From: Phytoseiulus persimilis
Lineage: Eukaryota > Arthropoda > Arachnida > Mesostigmata > Phytoseiidae
Reading direction: 5' to 3'
Assembly (NCBI GenBank): GCA_037576195.1
Contig: CM075103.1
Location: 15,252,001-15,316,000, forward strand
Length of the DNA stretch: 64,000 bases
Positions 21,371-31,740 of this stretch are shown here, piece by piece. The first letter of the stretch is position 1, and each line of letters opens with the position of its first letter. The position numbers and the translations under genes are program-made. Below the pieces are notes generated by a model. It was given only the letters and a program-made list of their open reading frames with translations, was not told the origin of the DNA and ran no database searches.

Positions 21371-21867
21371 ACTCTGAAAGATTGTGCCAAGAAACTAACT
21401 GAACATTGTTCTTTGTACAGCTTCCGCGTGGACCAAAGGAATGACGTCCTATGGATGCATTCGTTGATATACAATCAATTTCAGAGTCCGTTGTCACGTC
21501 CTCATTGGCTTTGTGATTCGCGTTTGGGCGGCTTCGACGTGCCCGCAGTGCCATTTTCGTCCATGTCCAAGCTTCTTTTCGAATTCGACGGTGATTGCGT
21601 GAAGCCGTGCTGCATTCTTGTACCATTCATTCGATGCGCGCATTCCCAGAGTATTTTTTGCTGCGAGTGTTTCTACATGAAATACCATTTTAACCTGTTG
21701 AGTGCCATCCATGCATATACAAGGTGCCGCCCATATCACGGCACCTGGAGAGCTATGTTACGAATGCGGAAAGACGCATCGTAGGTATCTATAATTCCGT
21801 AATAAAGAGCCCGGCTCCGAACCGTCTCTCGCTTGGCTCTCTCGAGATGCCGTCGGCATTCAAAATT

Positions 21868-22522
21868 TTGGGTGGATGCAAAAGTTCTGGGCAGAACGAT
21901 AATAAAATACACGAAATGTGCGGTTTTCTCTTCGGAATCATGAAGTTCGTCAAAAAAAAAACCCCGGTTAAAAAAAATTGGGCATTTCGACTACGGCAAA
22001 GCGGAGCTATCGGCTACCGAAGATTTGATTTTTTTTGTGATTTTTCGATGACGTTTTCTCCGCCAATTGAACGGTCTCATGAGTGGGATACGCTGGAATT
22101 TCCATTGAAATGCTCAGAAGCCTCTTGGAACAGCCTCTCAACACTTTTCATCGTTGTTCGCCTTGCAAGAAGAGACCTTGGAATCAGAGTCGCATTGTCG
22201 AATTCATTTTCGTCTTCTCCAGCGACGGAAGATTTTTTTCTGAAACCGCTCATTTTCTGGCGAACTTTATAATTCCGGAGAGAAAACAGGGGGTCATAAT
22301 CTTAGTTTCGGAATTGCAAAATCGGGATATCCCGAATATCGACCCTTTCTCAGTAAAATCGCTCCTGTGAGCACGGTGCTTTTTAAAAATGTCGCGGTTG
22401 ACTCGATCTGAAAGCTGACTGGATTCCGCACATTTCGTTTATTTTATTATGTTTTTGCGCCACCTGGGAGCGGAGCTATGAGCGATTGAAATTAAGGGCC
22501 CAGAACTTTTGCATCCACGCAA
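21868..22522. mobile_element. Mariner-type long-TIR MITE
   Basis: A 655-bp non-autonomous element. It begins TTGGGTGGATGCAAAAG (21868) and ends with the complement ...CTTTTGCATCCACGCAA (22522) followed by TA. The right arm carries the family landmarks CTGGGAGCGGAGCTATGAG and GAGCACGGTGC. The left arm is shorter, having lost about 180 bp after the first 30. Internal sequence shares GGGATACGCTGGAA and the region beside it with the mariner copy at 44734, indicating an internal-deletion derivative of the same family. Confidence 0.8.
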
Positions 22523-22724
22523 TACTTGGCTTCTGCCCGAGGAGAGCTCTAGTGAGACTTGATGAAACAGCCCCTGCACAGCCATTTCTCACATTCTCGG
22601 CACCTCGTATTCACTTTTTCCATTGTGTTCTGAGCCGCCAAACTAACTGAGTGCTCGCGATCTTAGAATAATTTTTTGATTCTTTGATTTGATTTGATTT
22701 TATTGGACCTCACATATGCACATA

Positions 22725-23243
22725 CAGGGTGGCTTTTTTTAGTCGGGAATTTTCGAGCCCGATCTTGTTTTGGTCATAACTTCTTCAATTTTTGAAATTT
22801 TCTCAAAAATCAAGAAGTGATCGATAGAGGATATCGAGGCGGTCATACAAAATTCAGGAGGATCTGATGAAAATCCCGGTCAGGAGATGGTTTTGAAAAT
22901 GACCCTTTCTCTTTTTTCGAGGTCTTCCTAAAAGTTATCGTTAAAACGTCAATATTTATCGGATCGGACTCGTGGGGGTAGCATTCGACGCGCAAAAGGG
23001 AGCCGGTCATTCGCCAGAAAACCGATTGAAGTTATCTCGTTTCTCCGGAAAATGGCAACCGATTTTCAAAACCATCTCCTGACCGGGATTTCCACCAGAT
23101 CCTCCTGAATTCCACATCAAAATGACCGCCTCGATATCCTCTATCGATCACTTTTTGATTTTTGAGAAAATTCCGAAAATTGACGAAGTTATGGCCAAAA
23201 CAAGATCGGGCTCGAAAATTCCCGACTAAAAAAAGCCACCCTG
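22725..23243. mobile_element. Foldback MITE with about 200-bp inverted repeats, TA target site
   Basis: Termini CAGGGTGGCTTTTTTTAG at 22725 and the complement ending CACCCTG at 23243, each bordered by TA (22723-22724, 23244-23245). The arms match over roughly 200 bp (GTCGGGAATTTTCGAGCCC, ATCGAGGCGGTCAT, CAGGAGATGGTTTTGAAAA). No frame inside. It interrupts the 3' UTR of the deleted LINE. A solo end of the same family is at 44297-44345. Confidence 0.9.
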
Positions 23244-23259
23244 TATGTTCCCTTTGATT

Positions 23260-23620
23260 TCAGGGGTGAATTGTATTGCGTTCACAGATCATAGTTCGTT
23301 GTTCTGCCATCGCCTTAGGATATCCATCGTCCTTCTCAGGTTCCTCGCTGTTGAATCAGGGTGAAGTCCTAGTCGGTGCGCGAATTCCGTCTGGGAGTAT
23401 TTCCCTTCCTCACATTCCAGAATGACATGTTTGTCGGTTTCCGGGGCTCCACATCGAGCGCATTTCATGTCTATGGAAGGGTCTCGGGAGTTTTGTCGGC
23501 TCTTGGTGTTGAGCATTCCTGCTCTGGCTAGCGCCAATAACTGCTTGCTGTGCCTCCGATACGGCTTCTCTCCTGTTGTTGGAGGCCTCTCTGAATACCC
23601 CCTGCCCACCCCACACCATG
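23260..23620 (-). pseudogene. LINE ORF2 C-terminal remnant fused downstream of ORF1
   Basis: Frame 23609-23289 reads KQLLALARAGMLNTK, CARCGAPETDKHVILECEE (a C-x2-C...H-x4-C finger) and a C-terminal helix. It is homologous to the last 90 residues of the frame at 41119-41709. It has no RT upstream: the junction with ORF1 lies at about 23610-23640, so this is the scar of an internal deletion. Confidence 0.75.
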
Positions 23621-23640
23621 ACTGTAGCCGCGCAGGTGAT

Positions 23641-24156
23641 TCAAGGCTTCTCCAGCTCTACCTTCGCCTTCTCGCAAAGCTTCGCAATGGAGGTCACTGG
23701 AAACACCTTCAGCCCGTTGTGTCGGTTGAGCATCTTAAACGAGCTTATTTCCGCCGGTATCAGATCGGCACATTGCCGATCTTTAACCACCATGACAATC
23801 GGTCCCGTGTAGACCTCTTTAGGCGGTGGCGTTCTATGCAGTACAGGGTTGTTACTGATGGCCTGCTTCAACTCCTCTTGGAGTTTTGCATTTTCTGACT
23901 GAACCCCAGCGACAGTCGCTCGGAGGCAAGCCAGATCGCCATCTCTCTCCGATATTTCACGCCGTTGCCACTCTATATAGTATAGAGCAGCTGATCGCTC
24001 GTTTCGGAGTGCCTGGCGCTCGTTCATCAGGCAATCATAGCATTTCAACATCGGAAAATCATTTGGTCCCATCCCCGAGTCTATCAGTTTCTCCTCGCAT
24101 TTGTCACAGTAGTCAAATGCGGGGTCTACCTTAAGCTGGTCTGGGGTGAAAGCCAT
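23641..24156 (-). CDS. LINE ORF1 protein, 171 residues, intact
   Basis: Predicted nucleic-acid-binding ORF1 protein of a non-LTR element. It starts at ATG 24156. It has a treble-clef-like Cys cluster (CDKCEE at about 17-20, CYDC at about 39-42), a coiled-coil helix (about 45-105, RNERSAALYYIEWQR then ENAKLQEELKQ), and a C-terminal alpha/beta segment (GPIVMVVKDRQCADLI, FKMLNRHNGLKV) resembling the RRM-like fold of some LINE ORF1 proteins. No internal stop. It is separated by about 20 bp from the ORF2 remnant. Why ORF1 alone stays open is discussed in the findings. Homology is inferred from position and architecture. Confidence 0.6.
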   Translation of the reverse strand: MAFTPDQLKVDPAFDYCDKCEEKLIDSGMGPNDFPMLKCYDCLMNERQALRNERSAALYYIEWQRREISERDGDLACLRATVAGVQSENAKLQEELKQAISNNPVLHRTPPPKEVYTGPIVMVVKDRQCADLIPAEISSFKMLNRHNGLKVFPVTSIAKLCEKAKVELEKP

Positions 24157-24599
24157 GTTTCTGATCTCTTACACCCTAGTTCTCGGAAGCTCTCAAGTAG
24201 AACGTTCCGTTGTTTACAGTAGATACTGTTTGGCGAGAAGTCTCCAGGGAGAAGTCTCGTTGAGCTTTCCAGCAGTATGGAATCCCAGTCAGTACTACTG
24301 TTACCAGGGTGTGTAGGGTTCTTATTCGCACGCTGTACTCTTGGCAAGTACTAACTTTTTTGCGAATATTTCCACTATTCGGTCGTTTCTCAGGTAACTT
24401 CCGCTCCGTGGGGGTGCACGGGGTGTGGATGGTTTTCACTACGGGGAACCAGAGGGGTATCGCTCCGATTTTTCGACACTTTCACGCACTTTTTTTTCAG
24501 AGCTCGCAAACCGTGTCTTAATCGTCCGACAAGCAGACGCATAGACAATCTTGGCATTTCCCTCTCATTTTCCGATCCCTGGCATCGTTGACATCGATG

Positions 24600-25990
24600 G
24601 AACTGATGGCATGGCCCTGTTTCGAGCGAGAGGAGCGTTCCTTGTTCTAGAACGAAGGCTCGTCAATGCCAAGAAGATACCGGACGATCGCTTCGCGGAA
24701 ACTCTTCATCGATACGTTTTTCTTCGTCAGTTTGTTGAAAATAATTCTGGAATTGACAATGGCAGTTTTCAAGGAAGATTTCGAAAACAACTCTGTGATA
24801 CCATCGGATACTTCGCCTCAATGGAGAATGATAGCTCGCTTATTGATCCGACATGTCGACGCCTTGTTCAGTTATGTTGTAGTCAAGGATTACGGCTGGT
24901 GTGATTTTTCGAGAGCCATCCCTCCTCAACTTCCCTGATTCCACCATCCGGAAATCGTTGTACTGAGGAGAAACACGTCGCGTTTGTCTCTCCATTTTCC
25001 GACAACTATTCCATCGCTTGACACGCTTTCAACGATTTGATCCCGCTGTAACCGCGTGTTCACAACGTATTGCGGCAGATGTCTTCGGTTTTTACGCAGC
25101 GTTCCAACAAGATGGGTTCGCCGTCGCAGTAATTCTCTCGCGTGGGGCACGGGAGTGAAGTAGTTGTCAGTAGCCACTGTCCTTCGCTCATCTAGGTATG
25201 GTTCAGAAAGGTCCATCATGATGTTGGCCGGAAGACTCCTCGAAACGGCATTTTTTTTTCCGCTTATATCTGCATTCAAAGCGTGTATCCCTCAGGATTG
25301 CAGAGTTTGAACATTTTGACGCCATATTTGTGATTTTGACTTGCCATATACTGACGGAACGAAAGCCGGCCACTGAACGGGATCATGGTCACATCTACCG
25401 TCAGTTTTTCTCCCGATGTGAAAGCTTCGCAGAATTCGTCTTGGAGCTTGTTGAGCACCTTGATGAACTTCCTTGACTTATCAGCGTGGTCACTGGTCAC
25501 CTTCGCTGTTGTCTGAGAAATGCACGAAACGGAGCAGAGATTGGAACCTGTTTTGGCTTATGTAGGTGGTGAAGAGATCATTCTCATACAGTGAGTTACT
25601 GCTCCAGTAATCGTGACAGCCCCACGCGCAGAGCAATCGATTCGGCGGAGATATTGTTGGTCTACACCCTCCAGAGAGCTGGAGCATTCGACGCCACCGA
25701 GATTCCTTGTGATCGGGAGGCCAGCGAGTCATCGGATTCATCAGCATCGGAGGTTGGCGCACCCCCTGAGAATGCTGAACCAGAAACGGAGTAACCCTCA
25801 CTCTCAGTTGTGCAGTCCAAAAATTCGTACATGTTCTTGTACGCTCTGCCGTACTCTTCCTCTTCCTGGACGATCGAAGGCAGCGATCGGAGCTGCCGCT
25901 GCAGCTTGCCTCTCCCATTTGAACAATCTCAGAACGGGCGGCTAGTGCATTTGAAAACTTCTGGATTCTCTGATTCAGGTCCGACACAGC
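24600..25990 (-). pseudogene. piggyBac-type transposase, three frames
   Basis: The translation moves through the DDE_Tnp_1_7 fold. N-terminal acidic/Ser region, then DYWSSNSLYENDLF and NRFQSLLRFVHFSDN (about 25620-25515). After a frameshift at about 25500: DEFCEAFTSGEKLTVD, GRLSFRQYM, HKYGVKMFKLC (first catalytic Asp in LTVDVTM). After a second shift at about 25278: TVATDNYFTPVP (second Asp), GTLRKNRRHLP and KWRDKRDVFLLST. Beyond a stop at about 24938: VILDYN...GVDMSDQ then TAA, ASYHSPLRRSIRWYHR and VVFEIFLEN (about 24895-24770). The first shift coincides with a 7-bp tandem duplication (GTGACCA twice, about 25495). No TTAA-flanked TIRs identified. Confidence 0.88.
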
Positions 25991-26214
25991 TCTCGAAAGA
26001 CAGTTTCACGCCACGAGCAGGGAACATCGTCTGCGTCAAAATCAGTCTTTCTCGGAGGAGAATGCCGAAGTCACAAGCGCTGTGAATCCATAGAAGACTG
26101 CGAGCACGGGCTCGCAATTTTTGAGGGTGCTGTAGCTCGGAAACGACAGCCCATTGGGAAAAGTTTCATCAGTCGTTTTTCATGTCTTTGGTAGGCTCAT
26201 TGAGCGCAATTTAT

Positions 26215-27347
26215 CTGGTTGTAATCGGAGTCGTACAATTCAGACCTTCCCTCGTGAGAGATGCGGCGTCTCCGCGTTGGCATGATCCTCGAGCAAAGCC
26301 TGGTTCCTGCCTATCACGATCTGAGCGAATTCATCTGCAAAGACGACAGTAGTCACTGTAGTAGGCTGAGGGATAACAAGTACATCGTTTCGAACTATGT
26401 TCCATAGGTGGAGCCAGGGATCGATGTTTTATCCCCATAAGAGAAGAGGTGGGCCAAGTTTCCGCGGTTTGTCGGCCACCGTTCTCAAGGCTTTTCTCAA
26501 GGGATGACCGCTTCCGTTGGGGTCCAGGAGCAGCGACCGGCATCTGCGCTTGCTCGCCGCAATTTCCGTCCTGAGAAGACGCTTGACGAATTCGTATCTT
26601 CTTTGAGTCTGGGACTCGGGTATTTCGTAGATAGACCTCGTTTTCCGTAATACGGTGAACACCCCATATTCTAGATGCTCGTGTAAGAGTTGTTTGGGGG
26701 ATGGGGGACAGGATCGCATTCGATCGAGGGAAATCTGAGTCGACCTCTCGACCTCTGTCTCGTTGCGCGACAGCAACGTTATCCTCATTCCGACTTGCCG
26801 TTCTTCGTTAAATTGCCTCTGTCGTGAGTATCTCGTTATCAGGCGAATTTAATGTATGCATGTCATTGGGCTCATGTCCATGAGTCTTCGTGATAATATT
26901 TGACCTTCCGTTCACCATTCGGACCGATATCCGCATATCTACTGCGACTATCAACGACAGCGCCAGCCTATGGCGAGAGTGGGCATAAGTTGACGATGTC
27001 GAAAGTTTCCATTCGTGAGGGGCCGAAATTTGCTCAAGAAAATGCATTGAGTCTAGTTCCAGTGGACGGCCAGCTGCGATTCTCGAATGAAGTTCCAGAA
27101 CTCAGAAACCGAAGAGTGGAACATCCGCGCTAATTGCCCCGGTTGTTGCCCCTTGTTGTGTAGGATTGATCGCGCTCAGGGTTCCCCGGGACTCGTTATG
27201 CTCCCACAGACGTGGCCGTCGGCTTGACACGAGAACCTCCACTAGGCGGACTTGGGCGAAAAGCAGCGGCCACAAATCGTTTAGTGGAATGAGATGCTCC
27301 ACTTTATGAACTACGAGGAGTTTGATCGAAAACTGAGACATTAGCAT
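26215..27347 (-). pseudogene. R1-like non-LTR ORF2 scraps
   Basis: A weak chain of motifs in order. An endonuclease-like segment contains ISAPHEWK...TYAHS (about 27040-26980). A linker with RRYEFVKRLLRTEIAASKRR (about 26610-26540) is typical of R1/I-type elements between endonuclease and RT. Then VFADEFAQIVIGRNQALLE (about 26350-26290) looks like an RT catalytic box in which the second Asp is replaced by Glu. Most of the fingers-palm region is missing between them. Frames are broken at several points. The R1-like label rests on motif style only. Confidence 0.4.
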
Positions 27348-27539
27348 CCTGCCCGATTCAAGGACAGCAGAGCATTCAACTTGAGTGGCTCTGTCGTCTC
27401 CCCAGCTCAGTTGCGGTCGCGGAGAAGTCGTGGTCGATTCTGCTTGTCGAAGTTCTCGTCGTTCAGCTCATCCGGAGAACTGTTCACCCCGAAGTAATTT
27501 GAACACGCCAACACCCCTTGCTCACCGCAAGCGAGAAGG

Positions 27540-29285
27540 ATGCTCCTGACGGCACTCATCTTGGTCCTTTTGCACCCCCTCGGCAAGATTTGTGCTTTTC
27601 AAAATCTGAGACCAGAGGAACAGACTGCGATGAAAGTCATGAGTCAAGCTGAGAGGTACGCGTCCGACCATGGGGTACCGCCGCCTCAGCTTCTCATTCT
27701 CATGACCGGCAGTCATCTTGTGGACGAGAGCATGAATCTCAATGCGAGTCTACTGGTGTTGAAATTTCGCCCAGAAATCGTTAAGGACCCCTTCGCCGAT
27801 GTGATGCCTCTGTACTTGGATGTTCTGGCCGCCGACATCGAAACCGTCGTCATCTCATCGCGCATTTCAAATCCGATTTCAACTTTTCAAAATTTCAGAT
27901 GCAAGGTGCTGCTGCATATCGTTGTTCTGAAGAAAGCTGGCGGGGAGCAGCGTGTTGCATTCAGCTCACTATTCTGGTACGCGAATCATGTTCGGAAATT
28001 CCTTTGCGCTGACAGTTTCGATGAGCTCATTTACTGGCATGTGAACGAGTCCATTGACACCTGCAAGGCCAGTGATAACTCATGCTCCATGATCAATATA
28101 CGTCATTGGAGGCTCGCCTGGGATATACCTAGGGTCATTCTGAATAGCCTGATTGTTTGTAATATTACCTCGGTCGAAGTCAATTTCCTCGCAACCAGGC
28201 AAGTCCACAGACCTTTCCAGAAGAGCATGCTCTTCCGATATTCCACGTCCAGATCGAACATACACGAATGCTTTTCCTTGATTCATTGGCGAGAAACCGA
28301 CGTTTCGGCTTTTCTCGAGCCATTTCGATTCGAGGTTTGGGTCGTCACGATATTGAGCACGCTGATGTTGGCAACGATGATTTCATCGTTGGGTATGAGC
28401 AGTTTCGCGAGTGCGCTGATGAGAATCCTGATGAGCCTCATCTCGGTTATGGACATGAAAGCTGAGAATCAGAGATGGTCTCAGACCATGTTGACCGGCT
28501 CGGCAGCGCTGATGTGCTTCTTCATCATGCAGGTTTACACCAACGGCATAATGGCGTCCTTCTTGAATCCACAAGTGTTCCACGATTGCGTAGTGAGTTT
28601 CGACTGCAATAACTTGGCTCCATGTTACTCAAAATACTACCTTGACTTCCATTTCGCGACGAAAAAATGTGTTTGTAGCCTCAATCAGAAGCAAATAGCC
28701 ATCGTAAACAAGCCTCTCCGCCGAAAGTTGTATGATGTTGACAAATACTCCGGCCTGTTCCATGACCAGAATCTCTTCTATATCCAGAGATTCGAACAAG
28801 CAGTTACCGGTGGACGTCCACTGGACAGAGGACAATACCTGTTGGTCTCGCCGAAAGCGAGTTTTACCGTAGACCGCCTCATCGAAACCGGTCTCCTCTC
28901 GAACGCTCAATTCGAACCAAGAGAGAGTGATATAAGGAAACATTTCGCTGGCACTCCATACCTTATGTTCAAGGCGAGGGGGAACTGGAGCTCCAAGCAG
29001 TTGCAATATTCGGTTGATTTCAATGCAACAATAGGTGAGTTTGACATGAACGGATTTCGCAAGATCCTGCCGGTTTTCGTAGCGAGTGCACTCATCATTG
29101 CAACTGTCTTCTTGTGTGAGCTTCTGTTGGCTTACTGCGGAAAGTTTTCTCGCTCATTCTGGGCATTCTGTCGGACCCAGTTCAGAGTGAGGGGACCCAC
29201 CTGCTCCCGATCAAGCGGGTCGTCAGTGCTTCGCATTGTTTCCAAGATTTTTCCCCATTCGAGGACGGACCTAAGTGATGGCTAG
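27540..29285 (+). CDS. Divergent ionotropic receptor (iGluR-like), single exon
   Basis: A 581-residue frame with no internal stop, starting ATG at 27540. It opens with a hydrophobic signal peptide (about 1-19). The architecture matches ionotropic receptors: extracellular S1 half (20-262), TM1 (about 264-286, VWVVTILSTLMLATMISSL), a pore-loop region (about 290-306), TM2 (about 315-338) followed by VYTNGIMASFLN, which aligns with the SYTANLAAFL consensus of glutamate-receptor channels, the S2 ligand half (340-508), TM3 (about 509-533, PVFVASALIIATVFLCELLL) and a short basic cytoplasmic tail. Probable role: chemosensory cation channel at the plasma membrane of sensory neurons. The S2 domain is Cys-rich and I do not see the canonical glutamate-binding Arg/Thr/Asp set, as is usual for divergent arthropod IRs. 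No intron is needed. It is surrounded by transposon debris, with no adjacent paralogue in this window. Confidence 0.72.
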   Translation: MLLTALILVLLHPLGKICAFQNLRPEEQTAMKVMSQAERYASDHGVPPPQLLILMTGSHLVDESMNLNASLLVLKFRPEIVKDPFADVMPLYLDVLAADIETVVISSRISNPISTFQNFRCKVLLHIVVLKKAGGEQRVAFSSLFWYANHVRKFLCADSFDELIYWHVNESIDTCKASDNSCSMINIRHWRLAWDIPRVILNSLIVCNITSVEVNFLATRQVHRPFQKSMLFRYSTSRSNIHECFSLIHWRETDVSAFLEPFRFEVWVVTILSTLMLATMISSLGMSSFASALMRILMSLISVMDMKAENQRWSQTMLTGSAALMCFFIMQVYTNGIMASFLNPQVFHDCVVSFDCNNLAPCYSKYYLDFHFATKKCVCSLNQKQIAIVNKPLRRKLYDVDKYSGLFHDQNLFYIQRFEQAVTGGRPLDRGQYLLVSPKASFTVDRLIETGLLSNAQFEPRESDIRKHFAGTPYLMFKARGNWSSKQLQYSVDFNATIGEFDMNGFRKILPVFVASALIIATVFLCELLLAYCGKFSRSFWAFCRTQFRVRGPTCSRSSGSSVLRIVSKIFPHSRTDLSDG

Positions 29286-30724
29286 TTCTGGCTTGATTCA
29301 GCCTGCTTATCAATAGTGCTTTGCACGATCGCGGTTTTGAGAAATGGCGAAGGTGAAAAAGAGCGCCGTCTCGCCTGGCGGCTCGAGGCGGGGTCCACCA
29401 ATGTGCTCATCGACCTTCCCGAGCTCTCAGACCTCCGGTTCTGACTCGCTGGTACTACAATGGAACATGTTCGTCACTGTATGCTTTATGATGTCCTCTT
29501 CCTCTGAGATACCCGAGCTCTGAGCTCAATGAGCGAAAAGTACAATGATGAAGGAAGCCGGCGCTACAGGAGCGACCGCTGCTCTATTTCACTCAAAATG
29601 ATGCGTCCTCACACACAAGCTCATCCCCAGAAAGCGTCTGCGATCACGCACGAGCACGATCTGAGCCATAAATAAGAATCACTCCTGTTGATAAGAAGGA
29701 TCTTACATACAATGGCAGTCAATGAAAGAGAGCCACGCTGAGAGATCGGAGCTGTTTTTCCATAGCTCTTCGGAAAATGACCTGAATTCGGATCATAAGA
29801 AAAGCATTCTGTAGGGGAAGCAGAGAGCCTCCCGAAGAGGACAGCAAATAAACTTGATAGCGGAGGCAACTGACTCCAGCGTTAGCCGATTTTATCATAC
29901 TGTCAGGCTGTTCCAAAAGTCCGGTGTGTCGGAAGGAGGGTGGCGAGCACCCATAAGTGAAGCACATTGTAGCACGAAATCAGAGGTGCCGATTGCTCTT
30001 CAACATTTTGAAACCGGACTTCTGGGTCGAGAGCTACGGACGTTTCTACGTGGGTCGGTCATCGGTCAAACGAATCGAGCCACCTCGACTCCATGCCTTC
30101 GACATGCGAGCTTGGAACTGATGTTAATCATCGGGAATGGAGTCGTTGAACTACATTCTCGATTTGAGATTTCGGCTCGGGACTTCCGGACAACTCGTCC
30201 CACGCCGCGACGTTTCTCTCGTGCTCCAGATCACTTTCCAGCTCGGATGTTGGAGGCAGACCAGACTCACGCCTCTGGTGCTTTCCATCAGAGGTGTGCG
30301 CTGCGGGTATTCCCGACGGTGGCGGCGAAGGACCGGAAAACACACAGCGGCGACGCTCGCCACGCCGAACGGTGGCGGACCGGAAGTTTCGCGGCGCGCC
30401 ATGACGCGCCGGGAAATCCGGTCCCTGCGTGACTCATGAACCCATTGATTGTCAACCATTCCTCAAAATTGATTTTCAACCATTCCTCGGAGCCGCTCGT
30501 CAACCATTCGTCGACGATGTACATCTGCCCATGAGTGAAAAGCCCTTCTCGCAGAGACGGGTGTTCTAAACTAGGTTCTGAACTCGTCTAGTATTTTTCG
30601 ACTATCACGCGAATATCGTCAAATTCCTCTGGCCGTAACGGAACACTCATAAGATCCCGTCTCCATGAACACATCGTTCAAACCTTCAGCTGAGAGCCTG
30701 ACACTTCGAATTCATGGATATGTC
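29286..30724. other. Anonymous sequence, no gene recognised
   Basis: 3' of the receptor-like gene. ATAAATAAG at about 29668 could serve as a polyadenylation signal but is 380 bp away. The frame at 29854-30432 overlaps three others and is GC-rich, Arg/Ser-biased and without motif. No element ends found. Confidence 0.4.
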
Positions 30725-31039
30725 TGTATTTTCGCGCCACTCAATTCTGGTGCGTCTCTACAGAGGGCGCACTGGAAGCTTGGAGAGACGTCTGCTCTCA
30801 ACGTCAATACGCGCTTGCGTGGCGGTCGAGAGTTCGAGAGAGACCGGGAATTGTGAACTCTAAAAATCGATTCTTCAATTCAAGGTATTTGGTGTTCCAC
30901 TATTCCTTCTATCCTCCGGCTCTACTTCGTGCCCACTCCCATTGGGAACCGTGAATAAATTCTGATAAGATAACTTCAATTCAAGTGGGAATCGATCGAG
31001 TCCTTTCTGATCACCGAACCTGTAGAAGAGCAACTTATA
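30725..31039 (+). repeat. 5' LTR of a Ty3/gypsy element
   Basis: Matches 33121-33390 from TTTCGCGCC to GCAACTTATA. It begins TGTATTTTCGCGCC. It contains an extra segment of about 37 bp (about 30742-30778) missing in the 3' LTR, and AATAAA at 30954-30959. Substitutions and indels between the two LTRs show the insertion is not recent. Confidence 0.85.
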
Positions 31040-31106
31040 AATTTTGTAGATTTACAGATTTTTGTAAGTTCATACCAAGTTGAAGAATTCAAGCCGAAGA
31101 CACGCA

Positions 31107-31740
31107 ATGGAACGGAAAGACACAATCCGACTGGTGCTGAAGAATCAGAACGCTGGGAACGTGGAGTGCTTAGAGTCAATCAAATGCACCGATGAAGAGA
31201 CTACATATTTGTTCCCGACAAGATTCCAACCGGTGGTTCTTCATGCAGACCTCCTCAGTCTGTCGCCAGTTGGGAAAGCTGCAAACAGCTTGACAAAAGC
31301 AGGACACTTCCGGAATCTGAAGATCATTTTGAAAGACCTACTCGTGAACAATTACATAAACGAAGCCGGAGACTTCATATTTGGTGATTGTGTCCTCGAA
31401 GAGCTCTAATTACATTCTGCGACAGACGAAGAAGAAAACGGAAACCTCTCGTACGAATTACTGAAGTTTCTTAAAAGCTTCACAACCGGAGAAAAGCAGA
31501 AAGAATCCACGTGGAACGAGCTCGAAAAATTCGCGATTGAAAAGTTCTCAGGCAAAGAAAAAGCGACGGAGTGGCTGACCTCGTTCGAGAATGAATGCGT
31601 CAGGCATAAACTGAAAGATGATCTACAAAATATCAAATGTCTCAAACTCTTCCTCGTAGACAACGCATTGGACTGGTACAACAGCAACGCCATCGAGCTC
31701 AAACACGAACACTGGTCTATTTGGTCGGCATTTTTCTGAA
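31107..31740 (+). pseudogene. Gypsy gag (capsid part), one nonsense codon
   Basis: ATG at 31107 begins MERKDTIRLV. A TAA at 31407-31409 interrupts an otherwise open frame that continues in the same phase to 31740 with the capsid motif EKFSGKEKATEWLTSFE, LKLFLVDNALDWYNSN and WSIWSAFF. That order (substrate-like F-x-G, W-L, A-x-x-W-Y) is typical of arthropod gypsy gag. The stop at 31738-31740 marks the deletion junction; nucleocapsid, protease and RT do not follow. Confidence 0.75.

Larger units (their letters stand above)
22665..24350 (-). mobile_element. Internally deleted non-LTR retrotransposon
   Basis: Minus-strand element with a 5' leader (about 24350-24157), an intact ORF1 (24156-23641), then directly the C-terminal end of ORF2 (about 23620-23289), a 3' UTR and a tail of AAATC iterations (about 22705-22680). 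Endonuclease and RT are missing. A 519-bp MITE sits inside the 3' UTR. The related plus-strand copy at 40920-41790 ends in a similar AATCCAATCC tail. Confidence 0.8.
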
